From contig JAHDWA010000029.1 of the NCBI GenBank assembly GCA_023382535.1, positions 1 through 64,000 on the forward strand: a DNA stretch of 64,000 nucleotides, written 5' to 3'. The position numbers and the translations under genes were made by a program. Of the stretch, positions 38,401 to 46,839 are shown piece after piece. The notes under the pieces are model-generated. The model was not told the DNA's origin. It searched no databases and was given only the letters and a program-made list of their open reading frames with translations. Numbering within the stretch: the first letter of the stretch is position 1; each line of letters opens with the position of its first letter. This stretch comes from Anaerolineae bacterium (GTDB taxonomy: Bacteria; Chloroflexota; Anaerolineae; 4572-78; J111).

Positions 38401-38700
38401 ACCGGAATCGGTGATATCTGTGCCGTCGGCTGCTTTCCCAGGGGTCAAAGCCTCTATGGCTGCGACGATTTGAGCGGCAATGTCTGGGAATGGACGCGGA
38501 GTCACTATAAAGGCTATCCGTATGATCCTGGTGATGGCCGGGAGAATCTAAAGGGGGGTGATAATGTGAGTCGGGTGTTGCGGGGTGGGGCGTTCTCCTT
38601 TAAGGTCCGAGTCGCCCGCTGCGCGGCTCGCAGCGTGCTCCTTCCGAACCTCACGCGCAGCGACCTTGGATTTCGGGTGGTGGTGTCCCCATTTTCTTAA
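35419..38700 (+). CDS. NACHT receptor with adaptor domain and FGE/CLec sensor (receptor 1, VR1-like end)
   Basis: 1093 residues. Adaptor domain 1-70 as in the membrane NACHT protein. Two Gly/Asp-rich beta modules (GVTLGDIGGSFQDSLIAGRD near 78; SGTGNIVQGKDN near 197). The NACHT has P-loop LGDPGGGKSTF (about 330) and LVLLDGLDEVPS (about 433). The FGE-sulfatase/C-type-lectin domain occupies about 829-1093 (IPAGPFWLGS, WEKAARG, YPWGDEA, SGNVWEWT). The last 42 residues have the DGR-target layout LRGGAF-x6-x2RCAAR-x12-GFRV, but the DNA differs from the local template at many non-adenine bases. Role: ligand-sensing STAND ATPase whose sensor was once diversified. Confidence 0.88.
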   Translation: MTNFKQTLIKLHQNLNTLREREAKYGGNTPLELVNQITDHREAIALTEQALAGELTESEWREALQPLLIAIQARTGEAASGVTLGDIGGSFQDSLIAGRDVNQITVSIVNLLGQVVPDSGDEPEPFIRSLKDLVLKQVSAIDPRTAQRYPQNPMGYADPLRDALKELLEVDRGLATRLDALLTRYEQILRSRSDSSITLSGTGNIVQGKDNIAVTATEGSTAIGRVEGNVYFGPKPQNLEQALAIYRRVVGQSCAFLPMRGIDVGASDPTAAQSSLGLANVYVELDTTSQVPLTEAEKAAHRKQTERGQETRPLSALEVVVGYRRLVLLGDPGGGKSTFVNHLAHCLAVHPLDPAAGWLDHLPGWPAGEADLLPVLVILRDFAQSLPDPLPRQAEPHHLWDFVAARLADQNLTFAAEPLQERLEQGRALVLLDGLDEVPSLPLRVFVRDAVNKFMNRYPTNRYLITCRTLSYQPPASAKVPDLRLPSAVTSFELARFDEAKIDRFITAWHAELARLGTVRSEDQAGLTRQLQQVVRRPSLRGLAANPLLLTVMALVHTHKGRLPDARALLYEETVDILLWRWEQVKAGGQVQTPRLRQLLQQAERSDMDLKKVLWELAFEAHAQGSAGDEPDRLADIGELRLQKALAALKENDLNWARQVIETIKLRAGLLLERAPEVFNFPHRTFQEFLAGAWLASQGEFARQACLRAEAGALWREVILLAVGRLVYLSGDTDKPLALVGELCPNQMGQDEIAWGKVWLAGEVLLEIGLKRVQDSALGRDLLERVCERLVDLIKGGYLTPRERAEAGDVLARLGDPRPEVMTVEQMAFCYIPAGPFWLGSPDEDNMAEGDEKPTQRVDLDYDYWLARYPVTVAQFQAFVTATGYQVANENTLRDLPNHPVRFFTWCEAIAFCEWLTEKWQVEAIIPSDWAVRLPSEIEWEKAARGGLQVKLLVTTSRQGFRLPEKVSLVQNKLPQRRYPWGDEADLSRANYDATGIGDICAVGCFPRGQSLYGCDDLSGNVWEWTRSHYKGYPYDPGDGRENLKGGDNVSRVLRGGAFSFKVRVARCAARSVLLPNLTRSDLGFRVVVSPFS
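38569..38689 (+). repeat. VR1: decayed or foreign DGR variable repeat
   Basis: It keeps the codon spacing of the variable block (6, 4 and 7 codons between conserved islands). Relative to the TR it has many changes at G, C and T, and it lacks part of the downstream initiation-of-homing segment. It is probably no longer written by this RT. Confidence 0.6.
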
Positions 38701-39313
38701 CTCTGGCCCCTGAAACTCTGAATCTGGGAGTAAGGAGGCACGAGTAGGGCAAAGATCGGCGGCGGTAGGGTTCGCCGGAATCCCGCATAAGCGCGTCGGT
38801 TTAAAAATTTGGGGGATAGGTCCTTTCGGGACCAGAGCTAAGTTGCTCAACGGGCCGAATTCGAGGCTCTTACCGGTGATTTGATAGCGCGACAGTTGCA
38901 ACAAGTCTTAACGGATTGTGACGAAATACGGATTTTGGCGGCAAAAACACGTTCATTTTGAGATTTGAACCATTTTTAGGGTTGGAATTGCCTTAGTCAC
39001 ACTCGAAAGTCCGGATTTGGGGACAGGGCTGTAGGTGGCAAGCACACACGTTGCGACTCTGCTACTCTGCTAATACGTCGCATAATCAGATGATCAACAA
39101 TTTTTTGCCAATGTGAAGGCCACAAGTGCCTGTACAGAGACCACTATGCTTAACTCCACTTTCTCCTAACCATTAGGACATTTCGCGTGAAATTGAGGGA
39201 AAATGGAGTGAAGTGAGGTAATATTGGCCGAGGGAGATTTTTATGGTTGAGAAAACAGTTTGGCCGACAGATCGTCGCATTAAAGAGCAGCGGTCCCTAA
39301 AGGACTCCAACCG
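38701..39313. other. Intergenic region between receptors 1 and 2
   Basis: 613 bases. The first 120 hold a degenerate version of the hairpin module that follows the other VRs (partial GCCGG/CGG pairs before TTTAAAAATTT near 38800) and a GGTCC-N5-GGACC palindrome at 38819. The rest probably holds the receptor 2 promoter. A 24-codon frame, 39243-39317 (ATG after GAGGGAG), ends in an ATGA overlap with the receptor 2 start and could be a leader peptide. Confidence 0.5.
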
Positions 39314-42154
39314 ATGACCGATTCCGAATTGCCAGCCAAAATAGTCCAATTGCAGCAAAGTATTGCCAATCTGGAGAGTTTATCCCCCAGCCCGGCGATT
39401 GAAACCGCCCTCCAATCCCTGCGGGGGGAGCTGGCCGCTCTCCAGGCCCAACTTGGCCAGGGAGTTATCACCCAGGCGAGCCAACTGACCACTGGCGAGC
39501 GCGGCGTTCCCGGCAGCAGCGCCGGGCGCGACATCATCACCGGCGACAACAACCGCCAGATCACGACCATCATCAATCTTTATCGCCAGGGCCAGCCGGC
39601 CGAGCAGAATGAGGCCACCCTGCGCCGCCAGATTGCCGATTATCTGCGCGGGCTGGTCAACCGTTACAGCCGCCTGGAACTGCGCGGGATCAAGCGCGAG
39701 GGCGAGCAGGTTATCCAACTGGAGCTGGACCAGGTTTATGTTCCGCTGGCCGCCAAAACACGGGGCCAGGGAACCGCCATCAAGCTGGATCGGGTCTTGC
39801 AGCAGGGCCGCCACGTGGTCATCACCGGCGGGCCTGGCTGCGGCAAAACGACGGTGCTGCTGCACCTGGCCTCGACCCTGGCCCTGGCCCTGGGCAGCGA
39901 TAACCCGGCCCTGGCCGCCGAAAGAGTGGGCCTGTCCCTGCCTAAAAAGAAGAAAGAGGATCAAGAAGAGACGGGCCTGCCCCTGCCTGTCTTTATCCCT
40001 CTCAGCAGTTACGCCCGCTACCGGCGCCGCCTGCCCCCGGGCAGCCTTGCCGCCGATTACACCCTGGCTGCCTTTATCTCCTCCTACCTCATCCGCCGCC
40101 AGCAGGGCAGCTTTGATCTGCCGCCCGACTTTTTCCAGCAGTTGCTGCGCACCGGCCGGCAGGTGATGGTTCTGCTGGATGGCCTGGACGAGGTGCCCGA
40201 CGAGAATGAGCGGGTCGAGGTCCGCGAGGCCATCGAAGGGCTGCTGGACGGCCGGCCCGATTTGCAGCTTGTGGTGACCTGCCGCACCGCCGCCTACGGC
40301 GGCCGGGCCGTACTGGGCCGCGATTTCCGCGAGGTGGTGGTCCTGCCCCTGGCCGAGGAACACATCGCCCGGCTGGTGCGGCAGGCTTACGCCGTGCCCG
40401 GCCTCTTTGGCGACGACCCGGCCGCCGCCGGCCTCAAGGCCGAGGAGCTGTTACAGGCCATTGCCAACCTGGAAGCACAGCGCCGCCGGATTTACGGCCA
40501 GGAGACCGAGCGGCTAATCACCAGCCCGCTGCTGGTGCGTATGCTGATCATCGTCCACGTCAGCGACCGCCGCCTGCCCGACCAGCGGGCCGAGCTGTAC
40601 AAAAAAGCGACCGACAACCTGCTGCTGCCGGAATTCCACCCCGACCAGGAAGTGGCCAACGAAATCGGCGGGCTGGTCGGCGGCAGCCAGAGCATCCACC
40701 GCGAGCTGGCCCAACACCTGGCCTTTGAAATGCACCAACGGGGCGCTAAACAGGGCCGGGAGTTGGAAGAGTTCGAGCTGCGAACCATCCTCAAAAAGCA
40801 TCCCACCTATCCCCATCTGGCCGCCGCTTTCATTAACCTGGCCCGCAGCCGCAACACCCTGCTGGAAGAACGGGGCGGTCAGTACCGCTTTATCCACCTG
40901 GCCTTCCAGGAGTTCCTGGCGGCCAGCTATCTGGCGGACGTGCGGGGCGGCGAGGGCGGATACAACGCCATTGCCGCCTTTCTGGAGAGCGGCCCGCTGC
41001 TCGATAGCTGGTGGCGCGAGCCAATCCTGCTGATTGCCGGCTACTACAGCATTGACAAGCCGACCGCCGCCCAGAAGTTTCTGCGCCGCCTGGCCCGGCT
41101 GGACGGTCCGGCAGCAATCCTGCTGTCCGGGGTAGCCCTGGCTGCGGCGGAACTGGCCGGGGCGGCCGCTTTGGAGTGGCCGGCCATCCCTGCCGCCTTG
41201 CAGCAGGAGCTGGCTGGGCCGCTGGCCGGCTTTTTCACCAGCCCAGCCCGGTTGGACGAAACGAGGCCAACCCTCCGGGCCGCCGCCGGCGATACCCTGG
41301 CCCGCCTGGGCGACCCCCGGCTGGGGGTGGTAGGCGTGGATGATATGCAATTTTGCTGTGTTCCTCCCGGCTCGTTTCTGCGGGGCAGCCCGGACGAGGA
41401 TGATCTGGCGTATGACAACGAAAAACCTTTGCGTAAGGTCAACCTGCGCTACGGCTACTGGCTGGGGCGCTACCCGGTCACGGTGGCCCAATTCCGGGCT
41501 TTTGTCGAGGCCAGCGGCTATAAACCAAAGGACAAAGATAGCCTGGCCGGCCTGCCCACCCATCCGGTAACCTCTGTGACCTGGCATGAAGCGCTGGAAT
41601 TCTGCCGCTGGCTGACCCGGCGCTGGCGGGGGAAATTGCCGCCGGGCTGGCAGGTGACCCTGCCCAGCGAAATGGAGTGGGAAAAAGCCGCTCGCGGCGG
41701 GTTGGAGATACCGGTGCAGCCGATGATCGCTACGGTCGGGGGGATGGGCCAATTGCTCCAACCTGCTCTGCAGCCCAATTCCCACCCGCGTCGCCGTTAC
41801 CCCTGGGGCGATGATGCCGACCCTAACCGGGCCAATTACGGGGCCAGCGGCATCGGTACAACCAGCGCCGTCGGCTGCTTCCCGCAGGGGGCCAGTGTCT
41901 ACGGGGTGGAGGAGCTGAGCGGGAACGTCTGGGAGTGGTGCCGGACGAAGTGGCAGGAGAATTACGAAAACTACCGGGATGACAACGATCTTAAGAGGAA
42001 TTCCCCGCGGGTGTTGCGGGGCGGGGCGTTCGGCAGTAGTGGTAGGGTCGTCCGCTGCGCCGCGCGCAACTACGTCGACCCTCCGAACTACTGGGACAGG
42101 CACTTCAGTTTTCGGGTTTGTGTAGTTGGGGTGCCCCCATCCTCTTCACTCTGA
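39314..42154 (+). CDS. NACHT receptor with coiled-coil N-terminus and FGE/CLec sensor (receptor 2, carries VR2)
   Basis: 946 residues. A short coiled coil (5-45) and a beta module (GVPGSSAGRDIITGDNNRQ) precede the NACHT: Walker A GGPGCGKTTVLL (about 175), Walker B VMVLLDGLDEVPD (about 290), and a sensor-like VVTCRTAAY. The FGE/CLec domain begins near 676 (VPPGSFLRGSPDEDD, YPWGDDA, SGNVWEWC). Residues about 897-941 are the DGR-variable end. STAND ATPases of this kind oligomerise after ligand binding and activate effectors; here the caspase and hydrolase genes lie directly downstream. The N-terminus differs from receptors 1, 3 and 4 while the C-terminus is nearly the same, which shows modular exchange. 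Confidence 0.9.
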   Translation: MTDSELPAKIVQLQQSIANLESLSPSPAIETALQSLRGELAALQAQLGQGVITQASQLTTGERGVPGSSAGRDIITGDNNRQITTIINLYRQGQPAEQNEATLRRQIADYLRGLVNRYSRLELRGIKREGEQVIQLELDQVYVPLAAKTRGQGTAIKLDRVLQQGRHVVITGGPGCGKTTVLLHLASTLALALGSDNPALAAERVGLSLPKKKKEDQEETGLPLPVFIPLSSYARYRRRLPPGSLAADYTLAAFISSYLIRRQQGSFDLPPDFFQQLLRTGRQVMVLLDGLDEVPDENERVEVREAIEGLLDGRPDLQLVVTCRTAAYGGRAVLGRDFREVVVLPLAEEHIARLVRQAYAVPGLFGDDPAAAGLKAEELLQAIANLEAQRRRIYGQETERLITSPLLVRMLIIVHVSDRRLPDQRAELYKKATDNLLLPEFHPDQEVANEIGGLVGGSQSIHRELAQHLAFEMHQRGAKQGRELEEFELRTILKKHPTYPHLAAAFINLARSRNTLLEERGGQYRFIHLAFQEFLAASYLADVRGGEGGYNAIAAFLESGPLLDSWWREPILLIAGYYSIDKPTAAQKFLRRLARLDGPAAILLSGVALAAAELAGAAALEWPAIPAALQQELAGPLAGFFTSPARLDETRPTLRAAAGDTLARLGDPRLGVVGVDDMQFCCVPPGSFLRGSPDEDDLAYDNEKPLRKVNLRYGYWLGRYPVTVAQFRAFVEASGYKPKDKDSLAGLPTHPVTSVTWHEALEFCRWLTRRWRGKLPPGWQVTLPSEMEWEKAARGGLEIPVQPMIATVGGMGQLLQPALQPNSHPRRRYPWGDDADPNRANYGASGIGTTSAVGCFPQGASVYGVEELSGNVWEWCRTKWQENYENYRDDNDLKRNSPRVLRGGAFGSSGRVVRCAARNYVDPPNYWDRHFSFRVCVVGVPPSSSL
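42003..42136 (+). repeat. VR2: variable repeat with one extra codon
   Basis: 134 nt against 131 in the TR. In the 17 variable codons I count changes at 17 of 30 template adenines and one T-to-C. Outside them there is an inserted CCT codon and about six point changes, including G-to-A at the first base after the last variable codon. It was probably written from a sister template, or has drifted since the last homing event. Confidence 0.8.
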
Positions 42155-42189
42155 ACCCCTTCGATTGCGCTCAGGACAGGCCCTGAATC

Positions 42190-42266
42190 GGGGGCTGGGG
42201 GTCAGGGGCTAGGGGTTGGAAAGAAGGGTAGTGGTAAGGATTTCCCGAATCCCGGCGGTAGCCGGG
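42190..42266 (+). other. Post-VR2 module: G-rich tract and hairpin
   Basis: A tract with several runs of four or five G (42190-42218) can form a G-quadruplex. The hairpin CCCGGC-GGTA-GCCGGG (42251-42266) follows, then TTTAAAATTT. The stem starts 115 nt after the VR end. It may act as terminator or as a cis element for retrohoming. Confidence 0.65.
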
Positions 42267-42305
42267 CCGATTTAAAATTTTAGCCAATCCAAGCAGGAGG
42301 GAGTT

Positions 42306-43799
42306 ATGACTGTCAGTACAGACTATTATCTGGGTCTCAAAAATGGGGTGTTTGACACCACCAGCCGGGCTAATCTGGACCGGCTCTTCCAGAGCTGTAC
42401 CGGCTGCGACCGATTGGTGGTCCATTTTCACGGCGGGTTGGTTTCCAGCCAATCGGCTATGACCACCATTGAAAAGACTCTCCTGGCAGCCTACCAGGTC
42501 GCGGGAGCGTACCCGGTCTTTTTTGTCTGGGAATCTGGGGCGAAGGAGGTCATTACCCATAACCTGGCCGAAATCTGGCAGGAAAAAATCTTTCAGCGTT
42601 TGCGGACCAGAGTGATGCAGTTTGTCGAGGCCAAGCTCCGGCAGAGTGAGCAGGAACGGGGTGGCCTGCTGGAACTCAAAGACCCCGCAGAAATCGAAGC
42701 CGAGCTGGACCGGCCAGAAGGAAGCGGTGAACCTTTTACCGAGTTGGACCCGCTCCAGTTGCCTGACGATGAAACGCTCCGTCCAATTGAAGCCGATCAG
42801 ATTAAGAAGCTTCTAGAGCGAGACCCCATTTTGAAAAGAGAGGCCGAGGCGATTGCTAACGGTCTGCGCTCGCCGGAGGAGATTGAACAGCAGCGCTCTG
42901 CTCGGGGCGGCACGGTGCAGGCTTCCCGTCACACGCTGATGTCCCCCGAAGTGCTGGAAGAGATCCGGCGTGAAGCGCCCAGCCCGGAGGAGCGCGGCCT
43001 GTTTTCTACGGCTGCCATTGTGAAAGGCACGATCGCCACGCTGGCCCGTGTCATTCAACGCCTGGCCAAAAAGCGCGATCATGGGGTTTACTGCACCGTG
43101 GTTGAAGAGATTCTGCGCGAATTCTACCTGGCCAATGCCGGCAAGCTGGTCTGGGACTGGATGAAGGGCGACACCGCGGACGCCTTTAAGCCCGACGCCC
43201 AGCGCTACGGCGGTACGGCCTTTCTGGAGTGCCTGCGGCAGCAGCAGTGGACTGGCGGCCAGCAGCCCCGCCTGATTCTGGTCGGCCACAGTACCGGCGC
43301 GGTCTATATCTGCCATCTCCTCAAGCACGCCGCGGCGGTGCTGCCGCCGGAAGCGCAGTTTGAAATCATCTTTCTGGCTCCGGCCTGCGATTTCCGGCTG
43401 CTGGCCGATACCCTGACCCTCTACGGCGATAGGGTCAAAGCCTTCCGGCTGTTCGGGATGCAGGACAGCCTGGAAGCGAGAGATAACCTGGTGCCGCCGC
43501 TGCCCATCTACCCGCGCTCGCTGCTCTACTTTGTTTCCGGCGTGTTGGAAGCCGAGGCCGACAAGCCCATTGTGGGCATGCAGCGTTTCTACTCCGGCCA
43601 GCCGCCTTTTGACGAGACCGCTTACCCGGAGATCGAAATTGTCCGCCGTTTTCTCGAGGCGACGCCAGGACGCACCGTCTGGTCTGAAGCTAATAACGGC
43701 CCCGGCTTAGCTTCCAAAGCCAGCAGCCACGGCAAATTTGACGATGAAGATGCCGACACACTGACCAGCCTTCAATATATCATTCAGGAGGGTTTCTGA
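42306..43799 (+). CDS. Alpha/beta-hydrolase-fold protein, putative lipase-like effector
   Basis: 497 residues. HFHGGLVSS near residue 40 resembles an oxyanion-hole loop, and GHSTG with Ser329 is the nucleophile elbow of serine esterases and lipases. A His/Asp partner is likely in the C-terminal part (YGDRVKAFRLFGMQD, then a late acidic-His stretch). The middle third is a charged helical insertion. It is preceded by a GGAGGG site and followed one base later by the caspase gene, so the two are one transcript. In NACHT conflict loci such hydrolases are proposed to attack membranes or signals; the substrate here is unknown. Confidence 0.75.
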   Translation: MTVSTDYYLGLKNGVFDTTSRANLDRLFQSCTGCDRLVVHFHGGLVSSQSAMTTIEKTLLAAYQVAGAYPVFFVWESGAKEVITHNLAEIWQEKIFQRLRTRVMQFVEAKLRQSEQERGGLLELKDPAEIEAELDRPEGSGEPFTELDPLQLPDDETLRPIEADQIKKLLERDPILKREAEAIANGLRSPEEIEQQRSARGGTVQASRHTLMSPEVLEEIRREAPSPEERGLFSTAAIVKGTIATLARVIQRLAKKRDHGVYCTVVEEILREFYLANAGKLVWDWMKGDTADAFKPDAQRYGGTAFLECLRQQQWTGGQQPRLILVGHSTGAVYICHLLKHAAAVLPPEAQFEIIFLAPACDFRLLADTLTLYGDRVKAFRLFGMQDSLEARDNLVPPLPIYPRSLLYFVSGVLEAEADKPIVGMQRFYSGQPPFDETAYPEIEIVRRFLEATPGRTVWSEANNGPGLASKASSHGKFDDEDADTLTSLQYIIQEGF

Positions 43800-43800
43800 G

Positions 43801-44847
43801 ATGGCCGCTGACGATTATGCCGTTGTCGTGGGTATCACCAAGTACCCCGAAATTGGGGACCTGCAAGGGCCGGAGAACGACGCCCAGGCTTTTTACGACT
43901 GGCTGCGCTCGCCTCAAGGCGGTAATGTCAAAGAATCGCACATCACCTTGATTGTCTCCAGTAAATATGATAACTCTGCTGCCGGCGCGCTCCTGACCCA
44001 ACCTCTGCGCGATCAGGTTGAAGCCGCTTTCGTCGAGCTGATTAATCAGGCCGGAGATAGCGGAACTTTGGGGCGGCGGCTTTATATCTTTCTGGCCGGG
44101 CATGGGATTGGGGTGGATATTGAAGAAGTGGCTTTACTGATGGCTAACGCCGGCGTTAGGAGCAAGTATCACCTTCCCGGTCGCAGCGTGGCTACTTTGT
44201 TACGAACCTCTGCTCTCTTCAAAGAAATTGTCCTGTTTATGGACTGCTGCCGTGATGATTATCCCTACATCCCCAAATATCTCCCCCTCTGGGAGTTAGA
44301 GTCTCGACCCGCCGCCGCTGATGTGCGCTACTTCTATGGGTTCGCCACCAAATGGTCGCGCAAAGCCCGGGAGAAAGAGGTTACACCCGGCGGTCCGGTG
44401 CGGGGTTTGTTCACCCGCGCCCTGTTAGCCGCCCTGGAAAAAGCGCCGCCCGACGAGCAGGGCCGTGTTACCGGTACTATTGTGGCCGGCTACGTTTTTA
44501 ACGAACTCAAACGGCTGGTGGCGGAGAATGAATATCAAGAGCCTCGTTTTGAGTATGAGCCGCAGCGCGACATTATCCTGGTTGAGCCCCGGCCAATAAA
44601 CGCCCTGGATGCCGTCTCCTCTCCTGCGACGATCCCTGTCCATTTACAGCCGGCCCCGGCGATTGTCGGACAGCGGGTTGAGATTCTAAACCACCGTTTT
44701 GAACCTGTGGCCGAAACCGAAGCTGTGGCCGATAATTGGACGGTGAATCTGGAGGCGGGAATCTACCAGGCCCGCGTACCCGGCACCGCTCACGAAAAGG
44801 TGTTTGATGTCATTGGCGAGGAGGCAATCAATGTCAACCTGGACTGA
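43801..44847 (+). CDS. Caspase-like protease (peptidase C14 / metacaspase type)
   Basis: 348 residues. The p20-like core begins YAVVVGITKYPE with GPENDAQAFYDWL. The catalytic dyad is visible: His101 in FLAGHG and Cys149 in FMDCCRDD. RGLFTRALLAALE corresponds to the conserved GxFTxALL helix before the p10 part. A C-terminal beta domain of about 90 residues follows, with PVHLQPAPAIVG. Caspase-like proteases are established effectors next to STAND ATPases in bacterial conflict systems, where cleavage leads to cell death. A GAGGG site lies at the end of the hydrolase gene. Confidence 0.9.
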   Translation: MAADDYAVVVGITKYPEIGDLQGPENDAQAFYDWLRSPQGGNVKESHITLIVSSKYDNSAAGALLTQPLRDQVEAAFVELINQAGDSGTLGRRLYIFLAGHGIGVDIEEVALLMANAGVRSKYHLPGRSVATLLRTSALFKEIVLFMDCCRDDYPYIPKYLPLWELESRPAAADVRYFYGFATKWSRKAREKEVTPGGPVRGLFTRALLAALEKAPPDEQGRVTGTIVAGYVFNELKRLVAENEYQEPRFEYEPQRDIILVEPRPINALDAVSSPATIPVHLQPAPAIVGQRVEILNHRFEPVAETEAVADNWTVNLEAGIYQARVPGTAHEKVFDVIGEEAINVNLD

Positions 44848-46804
44848 GGCCGACAAGGTCAGTGTGACGATCAAGGCCGGCAACCCGGCCACCGAGATTT
44901 CTATTATAGACGGCAATTTTGGGCTGGTTGAGCAGGGTTTGGACCACCTGGAAACCCGACTGTCGCCCGGTCTCTACAAAATCAAATTCAAAAGCGGCTC
45001 GACAATTAAAGAGCAGCACCAGGTTGTTACGCCGGGCAGCAGTCCGATCCGAGTGACTGGGCCGGAAATATCTTTTCCCACCTCGGCTCCACTCAGTCAA
45101 ACGAGCACCAGCCACGAATTTCACCAGGGACCGGCTGTCCAGCTCAGCCGGGAAGTCCACCGCCGGTTAGGGCACGGCAGCCAGTTCTTCTTCTTCGGAC
45201 GTGATCTGGAGCCACAGCAAGCGCCCAAAAATGTGGCGACGGGCCTGAGCCTGTGCAGCCTGGCCGGCGAAACCCTGGTTGACCTCGCCCGGCAAAGTGT
45301 TCACAACGCCGAGCAGAGTTGGGCCGGCTGCACCGTCGAGGTTGATCCCGGGATCTACCGCCTGCGGCTGCAAGCAGGCGAAGATATGACCCTGGAGCAG
45401 ATTCTGGTTGCCAGCCTGAACTGGCAGACCCAGGTGTTCTGGCTGCGGCGTGACTACGGGCCGGGCCGGCCGGTGCGCCGGGTAGATCTGGCCGACGCCT
45501 CGCTTTTGATGGCCCGCATCGGGTTAGGGTTTGACCCGAATCGGGATGATCTGCGGACCACAGACCTGGCGCGCCAGGGCCTGGTCAACCGCCGGGCGGT
45601 GGTCTCCGCGGCCGAATTAAACCAGTTGCTTTGGGGGAAATTTCAGAATCCGATGTTCGGTATCTTTGGGGCGCACTTGCTGCTGCTGGGGGCTGAACCG
45701 GACCTGGCAGTGCTGGGCACCGTCGTGACCAACCTGCGCCATCTCGTCGGCGAGCATCCCGATGTGGAGGCCCTGGCCCTGCGCCTGGGTGAAACGGTTT
45801 CCGGCTTTGCATCCCCGCCCATGCTGCGCAGCAGTTGGCGGCAGATCGTCCAGGCCAGCGCCGCCAGCCCGGAATTAGTGCCCGCCGGCAGCCTGGCCGC
45901 GCAAGTGGCCGACCGGCTTTGGGGCGAAGGGGCCTGGCTGGTCTGGGAGCGGCCGCCTACCGGTGAGGCTGCGGGGGTTAAGGAGGGCACGACGAGAGGC
46001 GCGTTAAGCGTGAGCCAAACTCTGAGCCAGGTGGTGGACACTGTGGCCGGGCCAGAAAATTTAGAGGCTTTTCTGACCAAAGGGGAGCTGACCGACCTGG
46101 AAGAAAGTCTGCTGCGCTATGCCCTCAAAACCAACCCGGCGCAGGCAAAGTCAGCTTCGTTGGAGTCCCTAAGGGACCAACCCGGCACAGAGGCCGACCT
46201 GATTCGTACCCTGGGATTGCCCTATGCGGCCATCCAGCAGAGTCTAGCCGGGCTGAGCCAGAAAGTAGAGCAACTGGCTGCCAGCCGGGGGGTGTCCATC
46301 GGCGATGTTAGGGGGGACATTCGCAGCAGCATCATTGCCGGGGGGGATGTGGTTGGCTCTACCACTGACATTTCAGGCAGCGGCAATGTCCTCATCCAGG
46401 GCAGTCACATTACTGCCGGATCCCACAGTGTCATTGGCGCGACCGCTCGCGGCGACATCAACACCGGGGACGTGACCACCGGTAGGTCTGGAGACCCGTG
46501 GGCCGGCTTATTTGGCCCGCTTTATCGCCAGATTGAAGCAAACAGCCGCCTGTCTGCTGACGATAAAGCCGACTTGAAGGCAGACGTTGAGGAGATTGAA
46601 AAGGAAGCAAAAGCGAAGGCAAAAGCCGGGGCTGAACCGGACGACTCGTTGGTACGCCGGCGGCTGCGCAGCATCGAGCAGATGGCTCCCGACCTGATTG
46701 AGGCCATCGCCGCCACAACAGTTAGCCCCGCGAGTGATGTCGAGCCGGTGTGGGTCAAGATTGTGGCCCAAGCCGGCGAGATCATAGCCGCCCGGAAATC
46801 ATAA
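44831..46804 (+). CDS. Multidomain conflict-locus protein with beta module and shared C-terminal helical domain
   Basis: About 657 residues. The N-terminus is a beta-sandwich-like segment (SVTIKAGNPATEISI ... GLYKIKFKSG) with a second similar unit near 110-190. A helical central region follows. Residues about 480-560 hold the longest copy of the Gly/Asp-rich beta module (VSIGDVRGDIRSSIIAGGDV, SGSGNVLIQGSHITAG). The last 90 residues (ADLFGPLYRQI-type helix, DDSLVRRRLRSIEQMAPDLI) are shared with the next gene. The ATG at 44831 has a GAGGAGG site and overlaps the caspase gene by 17 bases. It is probably a scaffold linking effectors and receptors; no enzyme motif was seen. Confidence 0.7.
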   Translation: MSTWTEADKVSVTIKAGNPATEISIIDGNFGLVEQGLDHLETRLSPGLYKIKFKSGSTIKEQHQVVTPGSSPIRVTGPEISFPTSAPLSQTSTSHEFHQGPAVQLSREVHRRLGHGSQFFFFGRDLEPQQAPKNVATGLSLCSLAGETLVDLARQSVHNAEQSWAGCTVEVDPGIYRLRLQAGEDMTLEQILVASLNWQTQVFWLRRDYGPGRPVRRVDLADASLLMARIGLGFDPNRDDLRTTDLARQGLVNRRAVVSAAELNQLLWGKFQNPMFGIFGAHLLLLGAEPDLAVLGTVVTNLRHLVGEHPDVEALALRLGETVSGFASPPMLRSSWRQIVQASAASPELVPAGSLAAQVADRLWGEGAWLVWERPPTGEAAGVKEGTTRGALSVSQTLSQVVDTVAGPENLEAFLTKGELTDLEESLLRYALKTNPAQAKSASLESLRDQPGTEADLIRTLGLPYAAIQQSLAGLSQKVEQLAASRGVSIGDVRGDIRSSIIAGGDVVGSTTDISGSGNVLIQGSHITAGSHSVIGATARGDINTGDVTTGRSGDPWAGLFGPLYRQIEANSRLSADDKADLKADVEEIEKEAKAKAKAGAEPDDSLVRRRLRSIEQMAPDLIEAIAATTVSPASDVEPVWVKIVAQAGEIIAARKS

Positions 46805-46839
46805 CCTTCTCACTGTAAACAAAAAACTGGAGGCAATTC

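Noticed and set aside
40514..42103. A 529-codon minus-strand frame inside receptor 2
   Set aside because: Same reason: antisense shadow of the FGE and NACHT-distal region, with no recognisable motif or ribosome-binding site.
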